Below, piece after piece: positions 34,301-45,000 of a stretch of DNA of 64,000 nt. Both the position numbers and the translations under genes were made by a program. Where the stretch lies: NCBI GenBank assembly GCA_963978905.1, contig OZ022261.1:3163992-3227991 (forward strand). Direction: 5' to 3'. The notes under the pieces were generated by a model that saw only the letters and a program-made list of their open reading frames with translations, searched no databases and had not been told where the DNA came from. How positions within the stretch are numbered: the stretch's first letter is position 1; every line of letters starts with the position of its first letter. The stretch comes from Trichostrongylus colubriformis. Lineage: Eukaryota > Nematoda > Chromadorea > Rhabditida > Trichostrongylidae.

Positions 34301-37300
34301 AAATCGACGTGCTAAAAAAACTGCGATACTTGCGTTAGCGTAAAACACTGCTTAATTTTTCAGGCTGAGCTACTGATGGATAGCTTACTGGAGGGCATGT
34401 CGAATTTTCGCGCAGCCGCGGATTTCTTCGTGCGTGATTGCGTACATCGCAACACTCCCTTTTGAGTTTTACACCCGAATTAATCACTTCTTAATTAGGA
34501 TTGTCACCATGCAATGCTATCGTTTCTTTTACTTTCTATGTTACTATTTTATCCTTTTAGAGCACGCAAGTTATTGTTTTTAGATAATGATGATACCAGC
34601 ACTTTGCGTCCTGAGTGGAATTGCACCCGACCGCGACTAGTTGTGCTGATGACGGCGCGAGTGCGACGTCGCAAAGCAAAATTTCGACATAAGTTTACAC
34701 ACCCGATTCCTGGAGACAGTCCCTCCGTATGGAAGGCTGCTGACTCTCTGTACTTTGAACTACTAGGATTCATAGCCTTTTTTAGCGTGCAACTATGAAC
34801 CAAGCTCCTAGTTTCCGATCATGAAAATGAAGAATTTCAAGGATGGCGAATGGATTCAGTCGGAATTAAATGAAATGTTTTTACTTCAGAGTGGAGTCGA
34901 GAAAGAAAAGTATCTCTCTTCCCACTGCTCCACTAAGAATCACACTTCCTCTCTTCTTACCTTACGGTGCTTTTCGCTGATGACGGGGGATTCCGTTTCT
35001 TCTGAGAGACACCATTCGACATCGACTTTTCCTAAAAGATTTAAGGTATAGTACGCGCCATCATTTTGAGATGACAGAAGCGGATCCATGGCCATCCAGT
35101 TTGGGGCGCGCTGAGGCGAACAGGAGTGCCGAGTGGATGACCGACTGAAATCCGCATCGAAACATAATTTGTGTACAATCGACGATTTGTGACGATTCAA
35201 TCCTTCGCATATCGTCACGCGCCGCAACGTTTATAACGTGGTCGTGTCGACAGCAGAGCCAGGCTTGGGTGAGGAGTCCTCGACGAGGATCTCCTATTTT
35301 GGGTTCGAAAATGAGAGCGGTTATTTTTTGGAACTCACGAGCTGCGAAGATTGGACCGGTTAGCCGATCTCATGAAAATATCTTCGAACGAGAATCATAC
35401 ATTGCACCAGGTAGCGATGCTATGATAGTCGATTCACGACATTCTCAGGGAGAAGGGGGAGGGGGGGGGGGGAGCGAGCATAGACATAAGCGCCTCAGCA
35501 CAGATACATATAGCTTAACAGCAAAGCTCTCGAAAATGATGCCGGAAGAATGGAAATCGGTGAAATTTCCATGGACCTTGGACTGTAGTATTCAATGTAC
35601 CACATCGCAAATCATTCGAACTACTCTGCAGGAGAAACGACAGATTGCGAGGACTGATCTGTCACAAACCGTCAATTGAGCATAACGCCTTTATAAAGGA
35701 AAACTCATTGTATTCCAACGTAACGACTCACCTCAGATGGTATCCCTCTTTCCTGAAGGAGAGGACCGATTGCCTGGAATGCTCCAGACGGCCTTGTATC
35801 AAACGCGCTTGGACGCTTAGGTACTAGTTTCGGCATCTGAAACATGATAAGATTTGCAAAGCCTTACTTCCATGGGTTTGTGCCATTAGGATAGAAAATC
35901 GTCGTGGTTGCGTGGGATGAGCGTCGATATGTCGAATTTTCGCGCGGCCGATCGCGGTGAGTGCGATTTTTTCGCAATTGAATATGGCTCGAAGGTCATA
36001 AAAGTTGAACCGAAGAGAAACATGGAATTGCAACAACTTGTGAAATGCGCATCCGCGATTTGTAAACGATGTGGAAACAACCACAACATAGGCGAACTCC
36101 CGAAGCTTTCGACTTGCAATTTTAAAATGTCCCTTACGATACCAGTCCATGGCGTCTTGAGCGGTCCAAACGACTCGTGCCGACGACGCCGCGAGGCGAA
36201 AATTCGACCAATCGACACTCACCCGGCTGCGTGTTGCAGGCATCGCGGTGGGTGCGAGCATGGGGCGCCATCTTAAAGCAATGATTGTGTCCTACGCCTT
36301 ACTGCGTAATCACTTTGGAACCCAACAAATACGGCACATCCAGCTCGGACTCATCGCGTCGCCGCCGCATGAGGGCATAGGAATTCTCTATCTTAGATAC
36401 GTTCTGTAGATTCACCATAACAGGAGGTGATGTTGATGTGGTTGTAGATGTTGGTCGTCCACCACAGATCAAATCTTCACTTGTTGCAACGAATACGCCC
36501 AACCCGTCTTGTAACATGTGGATCTTTTCTGTGCACACCAATGGATTTTCTATAAAAAATAAGTTGTAAAAAAGGGCTTGTTAACTTGCTAGATGAACCA
36601 ACCGAACCTTGTAAAAACACGGTTCCTACTCTACGATTCAGAGCAGCATAGGGTGTCCGGGAAAGCTTGTTATTTCGCAGGTCGATCATTTGAAGATTGA
36701 GCTGCGCAAGGAACGTTGATGGAGAGAGGTCGACAATTTCATTATCACTCAGGTCAATCGTGACCAACGACGGAGTGTTATAAAAGGCGTTGTGACGCAC
36801 AAGCCTGATCTAAATTGGGCAGTATTGACGTTGAAATGTTTGGGTGCGTTATTATCGCGCACCTTAAAATTAGAAGGCAATTTTATAAGCTTTTGGAACA
36901 CTTAAGGATGATCTTGCTAAAAATTGTGCCCTATTCTAAGCTTACAAAATGATAGTCGCTTCAGGACCCAGTTACATACGGCGCCCGCAGCTCGCATGCC
37001 TCGCACGTGCGCCACAAGCGGCCACGTCAACTTCCCGCGCTACTGGCATTTTATCAGGACCTGGGATTAGCATAGCTTCCCCGAAGTGATGAGAAAAAAA
37101 GTTGAGGAAGTTCCGCTGCGCGAATTTCCGCAGGTTGTGGGGTCTAATCATGAGACGCGCCGTTTTCTAGCGCATCGCTGTTGCAGCTGATATGTAGCAT
37201 GTTACTGGTACAAGATTCTGATCAAGAGCCCTTCGAAGGGAGTTAATGAAATTAACTTTTGCAAGACCGACTATGAAGGAAATGAGTTTTCTGTGCGGGC

Positions 37301-40300
37301 TTTCTGTCAAAATTCGCGGCGTTGCATTGGTCCCTCCTGTCATACACGAAAATAAATAAATGAAACCAATAACAAATTAATCAATTAAGTCCAACCCCCT
37401 AGCAACTTCTGCTTCCAACCGAACCAACACTCACACTCTGCGGATTCGCAAAATTTTTGCGAATCCGCACCTGATGTAATACCGTCCCTGATAATACTCG
37501 CGTGTAACTTCTAAGGCAGACCAGATATATCAGTACTACAATATACGTTGATTAAGCCATCAAAAATGTTGTGCAAAAATTCAAAAAACCTTAAGAAAAA
37601 GCAAAGCGAAATTTTCTAGATCAATATTTTCAATCGAATCATCAAGTAACGGATAACTCAGATTTACGTGAAGTTCATTAAATAAAGCATTCCCTCTCAC
37701 TTCAATACGAAGAAAAATAGGTACCTATTCTCGAAATTCAAACGATAAAAGATAACGAGGTATAGAAAATTGGAAACAGAAGTAGCTATCTCATAGCCGG
37801 TGTACTGGCTGCACAAATAACCATCGATATCCTTCTTGTTATATAACTGAAGCGTTGTTGTTTCGAAATAAGATTCATTTTCAGTATTTTCGAAGTTCCG
37901 TGCACCTCCGTGAGTAAGCTGTGCAATGTTTCTGTGATGGATTTTACCTATAAAAGTTAAAAGCGCGTTGTAGACGTAGCGGCACCTAAACTTGAAGCCT
38001 TTCACTTACAGGCAGCTGGTGGAGTAATTTGGTCCAATGTTAAACATGAAAGTTGAGGTGCTCCTCGTGTTACCAAGAAGAAAAACGGAATGAAAATGGA
38101 CAAGAGTCCAGCGGGGTCAAATAAAGTCGGGAGGTGAGACACAACTTTTCGTGGACGTTATCCCCTCCCCCTACATGAAAAAGTATCTGCCAAAGTATCT
38201 GCCTCATCTGCTCTAGCCTAAGCCTTGAGAGGGAAGGAGCTAAGACGTCGTTAAAAATTTTGCTTCTCTCCTCCCCCTCCCCATCCGCCCCCCCTTACTT
38301 GACCCCCGAGCGTTCGTGTCTTCCCGTTGCCGCATCTTTAGTGATTGTTCGGAGCCACCTCGGTATGTGATTATGGGGGTCATACAAAGCGAAAGTAATA
38401 CGAACTTTCCCCGACTCCGTCGCGGCGATCAATTCTTCTCATTGGATTTTGCCCGAAATTTGGAGGCACCCAAGATCTTCAGGAATTATTATCAAGATAT
38501 TTACGAAGTTCTCACTGATAATGCAACTGGCAAAATATGGTGAAAGCGCCCTAGCAGTTCTCATACTCGAGCCAAGAGACTTGGCGCGTGGTCAAAGACG
38601 TAGCTAAAGAGAATTAGCAAGTTTTCCCAATAATAAATAATAATTGTAATAAACTTGTAGTTTGCCAAATGGTGCGTGCAGCTCACCTTGTTACCTTTGA
38701 AGACGACATTTTGTAGTTTCTGCATGCCGTCCAGCATATCTTCATTGATTTCTGTGAGGTCGTTATTGATTAAACTCATGGTGACAATAGAGCTGTTGGC
38801 GAAAGCATTCTTTCCAATGGAATGAATATGATTTCCACCCAGGAACAGATATCTCAGCTGGGGTAGCCGAGCCATGCATTCTTCGGGTACATCAGTGATA
38901 TTATTGCCAGTTAGATCTACCATTTCGATTTGATCAAAAGAGGCAAACTGATGAGGAGTGAGGCGTGAGATATGGTTATTCGTCAAGTACAGATACCTCA
39001 TCTGTGGTACGTTCAAAAATGCTTGCCGATTGATCTCCGCTATTTTGTTTCCTGCCAGATTCAGTAATGAAAGCACAGGCAGATTCAGAAAGCTCAACGC
39101 CTCCAAGACTTCAATGTTGTTCTTCTGCATATGTAAAGCTTGCAGTTGCTTGAGACCACGAATTGCTGAAAAGATAAAATATTTAAGAATTGACTGGATG
39201 GAATAAACAGGGAACACTTATAATTTTTAATTAAAAAATATGTATAAATATTGAGAGTATCTCGACGATTATCCTCAGAAACATTTCTTTTCAAGCTGCC
39301 TTCAAATCCATAAATCGATATACAGCAAATGAGTTACATCCGAGTTTCTCCTAATTTTTGAAAAAAAATCGGTTGACTTACAAGAAGATGGCACCGAACG
39401 CAAACAATTATGGCCAAGGTTGATTATTTGGATAGAATTCTTCAAATTTTCGAATGTTGCCGAATGAATCGAGCAAATGTTGTTTGATCCAAGATTAATA
39501 TCATAGAGCTGTAAAACGATATTTTCCTATTCAGCTTTTATTGGTATAGGGTTTTCAGGTGTGCATGTGTACCCACAGAGACCATGGCCAAGCCTAGTGT
39601 TAAGGAAAATTTTTGGAAAATACGACACCCCCCCCCCCCCCCCCGTTGAATGCCCCCGACATTGTCTCTTCTTATACTCGAGGTAAATCCCTAAAAAAGT
39701 CTTCAATCGATAATTTAAGTATGATTATCGATCCACGTCACGTCCTTTCCTAGACCTCTCCCTATCGGTCCAAAAATTTTTCAAAAAGGGTAGTCGTAGA
39801 GGAATTCTCGAGAATCTTTAGAAGATACCCCCTCAGTTTCCAGCCCAAAATATGACCCCCTGAAAATTCCTCGATCCATGCTTGACCCTGTCCGATAGTA
39901 CCTGAAGTAATTGGCACTGACCTTCGGAAGAGAGGGAAAAATGTCCGCGCTAGATATGTCGCTTATCGAATTATTTGAGAGATCTAATCGGAGAATAGTG
40001 TTGAGCGCCGTTAAAGCAACGGATGGTATCTGAACAATTCTGCCTGGTAAAGTTGAATATAAAAAATAAGGTGAACAATATTCGTACCTTTGTGAGAAGA
40101 TTGTGGGCAAGTACCAGGTCTTGCACTATTGGGCTTACCCCAATAAAAGCTTTGTCATCGATTTCTACCATCTGGTTGTATGAGAAATCTATCCGCTTGA
40201 TGTAAAGGCCATCAAGAAACCTTGGCGGAATATGATGAAGACTGGCATTATGCATGGTTAACGTTTGTACAAGACCAAGTAATGCCTGATTTTCTCGTAA

Positions 40301-40456
40301 CACTTGTATCACTTTGGTGCCGTTAGAGTGAGAACAATCAAGCTGTACCCCATTGTATAAGTCTTTGCATTTGCATAGAATGGCAACAGCTTCAGGGCAT
40401 GATTCAGCGAATAACGTCAAATATAGTAGGCCAGAAAGGACGACGACCAGGTTCAT
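31384..40456 (-). CDS. Extracellular leucine-rich-repeat type I membrane protein, 653 aa
   Basis: Ten minus-strand exons join without a phase break: 40088-40456, 39922-40029, 39382-39508, 38687-39165, 36608-36809, 36303-36549, 33810-33954, 33633-33740, 31487-31620 and 31384-31426 (TAG stop). The start is the ATG before a signal peptide (MNLVVVLSGLLYLTLFAESC). An LRRNT-like cysteine cluster (Cys20, 28, 30, 41) leads into about a dozen 24-residue LRRs (e.g. ILRLDLSNNSIS, LNLAGNKIAEI, TIDLSDNEIVDL) and an NPLVC cap near residue 430. A Thr/Ser-rich stalk follows, with a furin-like RRRR at about 490-493, one membrane segment (about 614-637) and a 16-residue tail. Nematode LET-4, EGG-6 and PAN-1 share this plan and act at apical surfaces or in larval development; which is the orthologue is not decided. 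The last 43-nt exon rests on phase and intron size only. Confidence 0.85.
31985..32085. repeat. Degenerate MITE family C fragment
   Basis: GAGCGTGGCTGCGTCAC, GCCACACTGCCTCGCTCGAA and CATGCCCTGCCAC echo the copies at 30620-30800 and 45999-46170. The two overlapping 76-residue frames here (31887-32121) are repeat-derived. Confidence 0.45.
34940..35836 (-). CDS. Two-exon candidate gene nested in an LRR-gene intron, unidentified
   Basis: Exon 35732-35836 starts with ATG directly after TTTCAG, the arrangement expected at a trans-splice acceptor, and encodes 35 residues (MPKLVPKRPSAFDTRPSG...). It ends at CTGAG|GTGAGT and joins in phase to 34961-35110 (after CCTCAG), which contains DGAYYTLNLLGKVDVEWCL and ends at AAG|GTAAGA. 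Read through, the frame stops six codons later at 34940, for 91 residues. Neither exon fits in phase between the flanking LRR-gene exons, which join perfectly to each other without them. The product is not recognised. Confidence 0.4.
35915..36229. repeat. MITE about 315 bp
   Basis: The left end (GAGCGTCGATATGTCGAATT followed by TTCGCGC) is matched inverted at the right end (GCGAAAATTCGACCAATCGA then CACTCACC). The long frames on both strands across it (35824-36276) are overlapping and repeat-derived. Confidence 0.65.
37439..37469. repeat. Perfect hairpin, 15-bp stem
   Basis: TGCGGATTCGCAAAA is followed one base later by its exact reverse complement. It lies in an LRR-gene intron. Confidence 0.9.
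38114..38306. mobile_element. MITE of the GGGTCAA/poly-C family, copy 2
   Basis: Starts GGGGTCAAATAAAGTCGGG, contains ATGAAAAAGTATCTGCC and AGCCTAAGCC, and ends in a C-rich run then TTACTTGACCCC. It lies in the large intron of the LRR gene. Confidence 0.75.
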
Positions 40457-41348
40457 CGCGGCCGCTTGGGGAGCGGACGGTTGGCGTATGCTCCCGAACC
40501 AGGTCAGACTGTTGTTAGCGACCCAAATGGATCGCGCTGCAGTCGAACATTGAAATCCCAATTAACCCGATTCCAGTCCTCTACGCTGGCGAGTGTCCAT
40601 TTCAGTTGACCGAATGCATTCGTACCAGCTGCTCTGCTTAAAGCCATCTGGCAATTCCTCTGATTGTGTATAGAGGAAAGCCTACCCTCACGGTCGACCA
40701 TGATCTTTTTGTATTCCCAAACACCTTTTTTTACTTCTTCTATTCTATTCGCTGTAGTTTCTATGCTGATGCTACGGTCTAAGCAGGACAAAACCGTTCA
40801 CAGCTCATACGTGTGGCATACAAAAAAGTTTTAGGAGGAGTTCCTGTCTCCATGACCATGATTGACCCCTATACTAAAATCACTCAGGAAAACTGGAGCC
40901 ACTTTTATTCACCCCGTAGCCCCGAATTACCACCGGCCTCGCTACTGCTCACTTTCTCGAAGTCACGTGCTAGTCAGAATAATCTCAACTTTAGTATACG
41001 ATCCTTCTTCGATTGCAGCTCCATAGAGTTCTAGAGGACAGACATCGAACAGCACTTCAAGTTTTGGCCCGTGCACTTCGGCATTGTATTTATGCGTCAT
41101 TTTGTTCTACGAAAGTTCCAAATTTCAGTGTCCTCTTGATAAATTGTCGAAATTACCCGCATGTCAATCACTGTTGCTTCGTTGCATGTAAAATCCCTTC
41201 TGCTACAAGACTGAGTAATAATTTATTATGAAGGACTCAGCTGCCAGGAAACTCGGAACAGGTTTGGCACCATAGCGCTTGCCTTGGTTGTTCCCTGAGC
41301 AAGAAACGTTGGGAATGAAGCTAAAGGAAACGTCCACAAATAAATAAG
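40457..41348. other. Intergenic between the LRR gene and the adducin 3' end
   Basis: This holds the 5' flank of the LRR gene. No TATA box was convincing and no other gene was seen. Confidence 0.4.
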
Positions 41349-41731
41349 CTTTTCTGTTACCCATATATTTATGTTGTATTTCCTAATGTGGGCCGCATGC
41401 AACGTTTCACGCGAAAAAAAGTGTGAATCCGGCTAAGATACAGCACCACAAAGTCTCCGCCTGGTAGGTGGGTCCTCCAAGCGAGTGCCCACCCTCTTGT
41501 CCGCCGCAGTCGGAGACACATTGTAGGAACAGAAAGTTACGTAAATAGTACCACTCTCCGTTCCCAACCGCGGCGGACGACGGGACAGGTCTCCCACTCG
41601 GAGGCCCCCCCCCCCCACCTGACCGAAAGTTTAGGGAGCTGAATCTTAGCCGAATTCTCACTTTTGCTCGTGAAAATTTGCATGCAGCCCTCACTAGGCA
41701 AATACAACATAAATATATGGGTAACAGAAAA
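41349..41731. mobile_element. MITE family D, complete copy 1
   Basis: Left end TTTTCTGTTACCCATATATT, then TATGTTGTATTT, GGGCCGCATGCA and AATCCGGCTAAGATACAGC. The right arm is its inverse, ending AATATATGGGTAACAGAAAA. The middle has a GGCGGACGACGGGACAGG motif and a C run. Other copies: 43655-43870 (partial), 57268-57636, 59413-59782, 62040-62142 (partial). Confidence 0.9.
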
Positions 41732-42025
41732 ACTCATTCTCCGTGGATGATTCCTTCAAATGATTAAGCCAAGAAGACAACCGGCGTATCGCGCGAGTAT
41801 CGGAAATGAAGTGAAGCATTAAGATGATCTTGAGTGGGAGCGGAACGAAGGACAATAGCAGAAATCATAAAGAAGGATGCAAAAACCGGGAAAATCACAA
41901 AGGAAATGAACTAGTATATGATATAATTGCACAGTAAAAAACAATGGAAAATAGACACATACTTTCTACACAGAGTCTCTACACGAAATAGCTGCCTGAT
42001 GCACATTGTCCACTTTTTGAACCAT

Positions 42026-45000
42026 TTATGCCTTTGAAGACTTATCTTTTGTTTTCATGAATGAGAACAAACTTTTCTTCTTTTTCTTCTCGCTCTTTGA
42101 TGAGACCTGAATTTTGAATTGATCGCCTAGCAGTTATTCGAGGAAGGGTTGAAAAACATACACACACCTCATCTTCCCGTGCATTTGCGTTGACTCTCGC
42201 TGATGTGGTTGCCGCTAAAAATTCCAGGGTAAAATTGTTAGATTGTGACAACTTTGTGCAGTTTTTTATTCTCTCTTTCCACCACATTCTCTTCATCTTT
42301 CGTCAGAGTGTATATATGCGTTTGGTAGAGCGTTTACATTTGTTTTTTGAATCACTACTGTCCAGTATTTTGAAGTTTGAAAAAAAAAAAGATGCCGAGA
42401 GTGCAGATTTTTGCCTCCTGAGTGCTTCATTTCGATCATTGATTCACGAAACAAATGCTCCCATTTCGTGAAGCAGAAAAAGCTTCATCGAAAACATGTA
42501 TGCATATATTTTTTATCTAGATAGTTGAGTTAACAGGAGATACCGAAAGTGCGAAGCTTTATCTTCAGGTCACTCAATTTCTAGGCCTCATACGTTATAG
42601 GTGAAGGATTCAAAGAAGGATTAGTGCAGGTTTGCATAGAGTAATTCCTATCAGTTACATTCATGTGAATTGCGAAAGGCGAGAGAATCCTGAGGAACAG
42701 AGCGAATAAAAACGGCACAAACTTATTGCACAACCTAATATGAAACAGAACGAAAAAGCTCCTCCCATTCTTTTTGCAGCTTTTTGTAGTTAGGCAGCCT
42801 TCATACTCTGCGGTGCTAGCGGGCGTATTTGGTCGCCGTAGAGGTGGAAAGCGGCTATATCCCTTGGCATCTGGGAATGCCCTGATCAATATATGGTGTT
42901 GATCGGGTCAAACAACGTCGGGACGGGACCGACGTTGAAGCTTCTTCCCCTCCCTAGGCTTAGGCTGAAGCAGATGAGACCTATGCTTTCACTGATGCTT
43001 TTTCACGTTTAATGAGGGGATATCAATTTTAGCCTAAGTCTAAGGAGGAAAAGTCGACGCCGACGCGAAGTGGCGTCTTCCCCCCCCCCCCCCCGACTTT
43101 AATTGGCCCTGCTGACGAACTGCTAAAGGTAATGTTCAAGAAACTCATTGATCGGCGATCATTTTTGTACTATTTTGTACTTTTACTAGTACTACCAAGT
43201 ACAAAACATGAATATCCAGAGAATTCGCGTGAAGTGAACAAGTGAAGGGTTGAACGGGATTGATAATTAGATAAAATTCGGCTGCTGCTGACAACTCACC
43301 GCCACCACCAAGGAGTGCAGGAGAATCGATGATGATCTGCACAACCGAGAAAAATTGCGAGTTGTTTGGCATTTTCTAGTTCATCGAATATATCAATTGA
43401 ATCAACCGCAGCAGATAACATAACGGAATCGCTTATATGTAGATTTTCGATGTGACTTCCTACTGCTCTGAGCCATTATGATACCCCACCACATGTTCTT
43501 GCTTCACTTTGAAGATCATCCAGCAGAGTGATCATTCGGTCAATGGACGCCGAACAAAAACAAAGATTTCACGTTTTCGAGGGACAGGCAAGAAATTGAG
43601 GCCTACTCATATTTCGATTAACGTGAGCACTGAGCCACAGAGTTACAAAGGAACTGTGCATGGAAAATGAGCTTCTCTGCTGCTTATATATTTATTTGCG
43701 TTGCATTTGCTCAACAAGGGCTGTATGTTAATTTCGTTCGAAAAAATGAGGATCCCGCTAAGGTTCAGCTCCTCAAAATGTGTACCGAGGAGGTGGGGTA
43801 TCAGACTGATGGGAGGGGGGGTCTTCGCTTCACATGGGAGGTGGTGGCTTTGCTCCCCAGGACGCTGAAGTTTCCGCATGCAATTTCAATCTTGGGAGCT
43901 TTTTGTATTAGCATCTAACGCGATTGTATGTATCTTTCTATTCAAGCTGAATACTTTGGCCCATAGATTTCTCTACTTTCAACACTGGAAAAAGATACCT
44001 TCTCCAAACTGTCAGTGCAACACCTCACATGCACCACATCAGAAAAATATCTGCGGAGACATTTTTGGTTTTTGATAGCTGCTGATTTTCACCGCAGCCA
44101 GCGATGCGAAAGTTATTACAAGTATGCTAAGTTATAGGCACATTAGCATATATCTTACTTGGAGTGTGGGTTCGAGTTTCGTCCGAGTCTGAATCTTTTG
44201 TCTGTAACTCAGCCTATCCTTGCATATTGGACGTCTTCTGCCTAGCATCCTTCATCGCATTCGGTGATCCAGTTTGTTTGGGCCCCGTGTCCATAGCGCA
44301 CGAGCCAGGTGTTATTTCGCAAGAAGAATGCGATGTTCGTGCTTGGGGACCGAATTACCTCGAAAGACGATTTTTTGACCAATTCGATATTTTACTCTGA
44401 ATTCGAGAAGGTGGGATGGCCATGGTGGCAATGCGCTAACGAAGGAGAAGTCAGGAGCAATTGCCATGAAAACAATAACTGCTTCTTTTTGAGGCTTGAT
44501 ATTTGCAGTCGTTGCGGTAGAAGTCCCTGTTACGTATGCTTTGATGGTTTTTCCTACCTTCGTTAGGTTGTTCATTTCATTTACTGCACGAGAAGTTACC
44601 GATCCGTGATGATTCCACGTTCCCGAAGTCGGGCCGAAATATCGAATTGGCCAAAAGAAAAACGTTTCTCGAGGTAGTTCGGTTTCCCAGACATGAATAT
44701 CGCATTCATTCTGCAAAATAATACCCGGCTCGCGCGCTACGGACACCGGGACCCAAGCAGGCTGGTTACCAAATCCGATGAATGGTGGTAGTCAGAAGAA
44801 GTCTGATATGCAGGGAACAAAGAAAGAAATCACTTCCGATATTTTTCTGATGTTGATGCGTGTGAGGTATTGCTACTGACAGTTTGGAGTAGGTTTTATC
44901 TTTTTCAATGCTGAGTGTAGAGAAATTTATGGGCGAAAGTATTTAGTCTTGAATAAAAATATGCATACAGTTACGTCACATGCTGATACAAAAAGCGTTA

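Noticed and set aside
35824..36276. 145-, 110- and 122-residue overlapping frames on both strands
   Set aside because: They overlap one another across an inverted-repeat MITE and cannot all be genes; none has family features.
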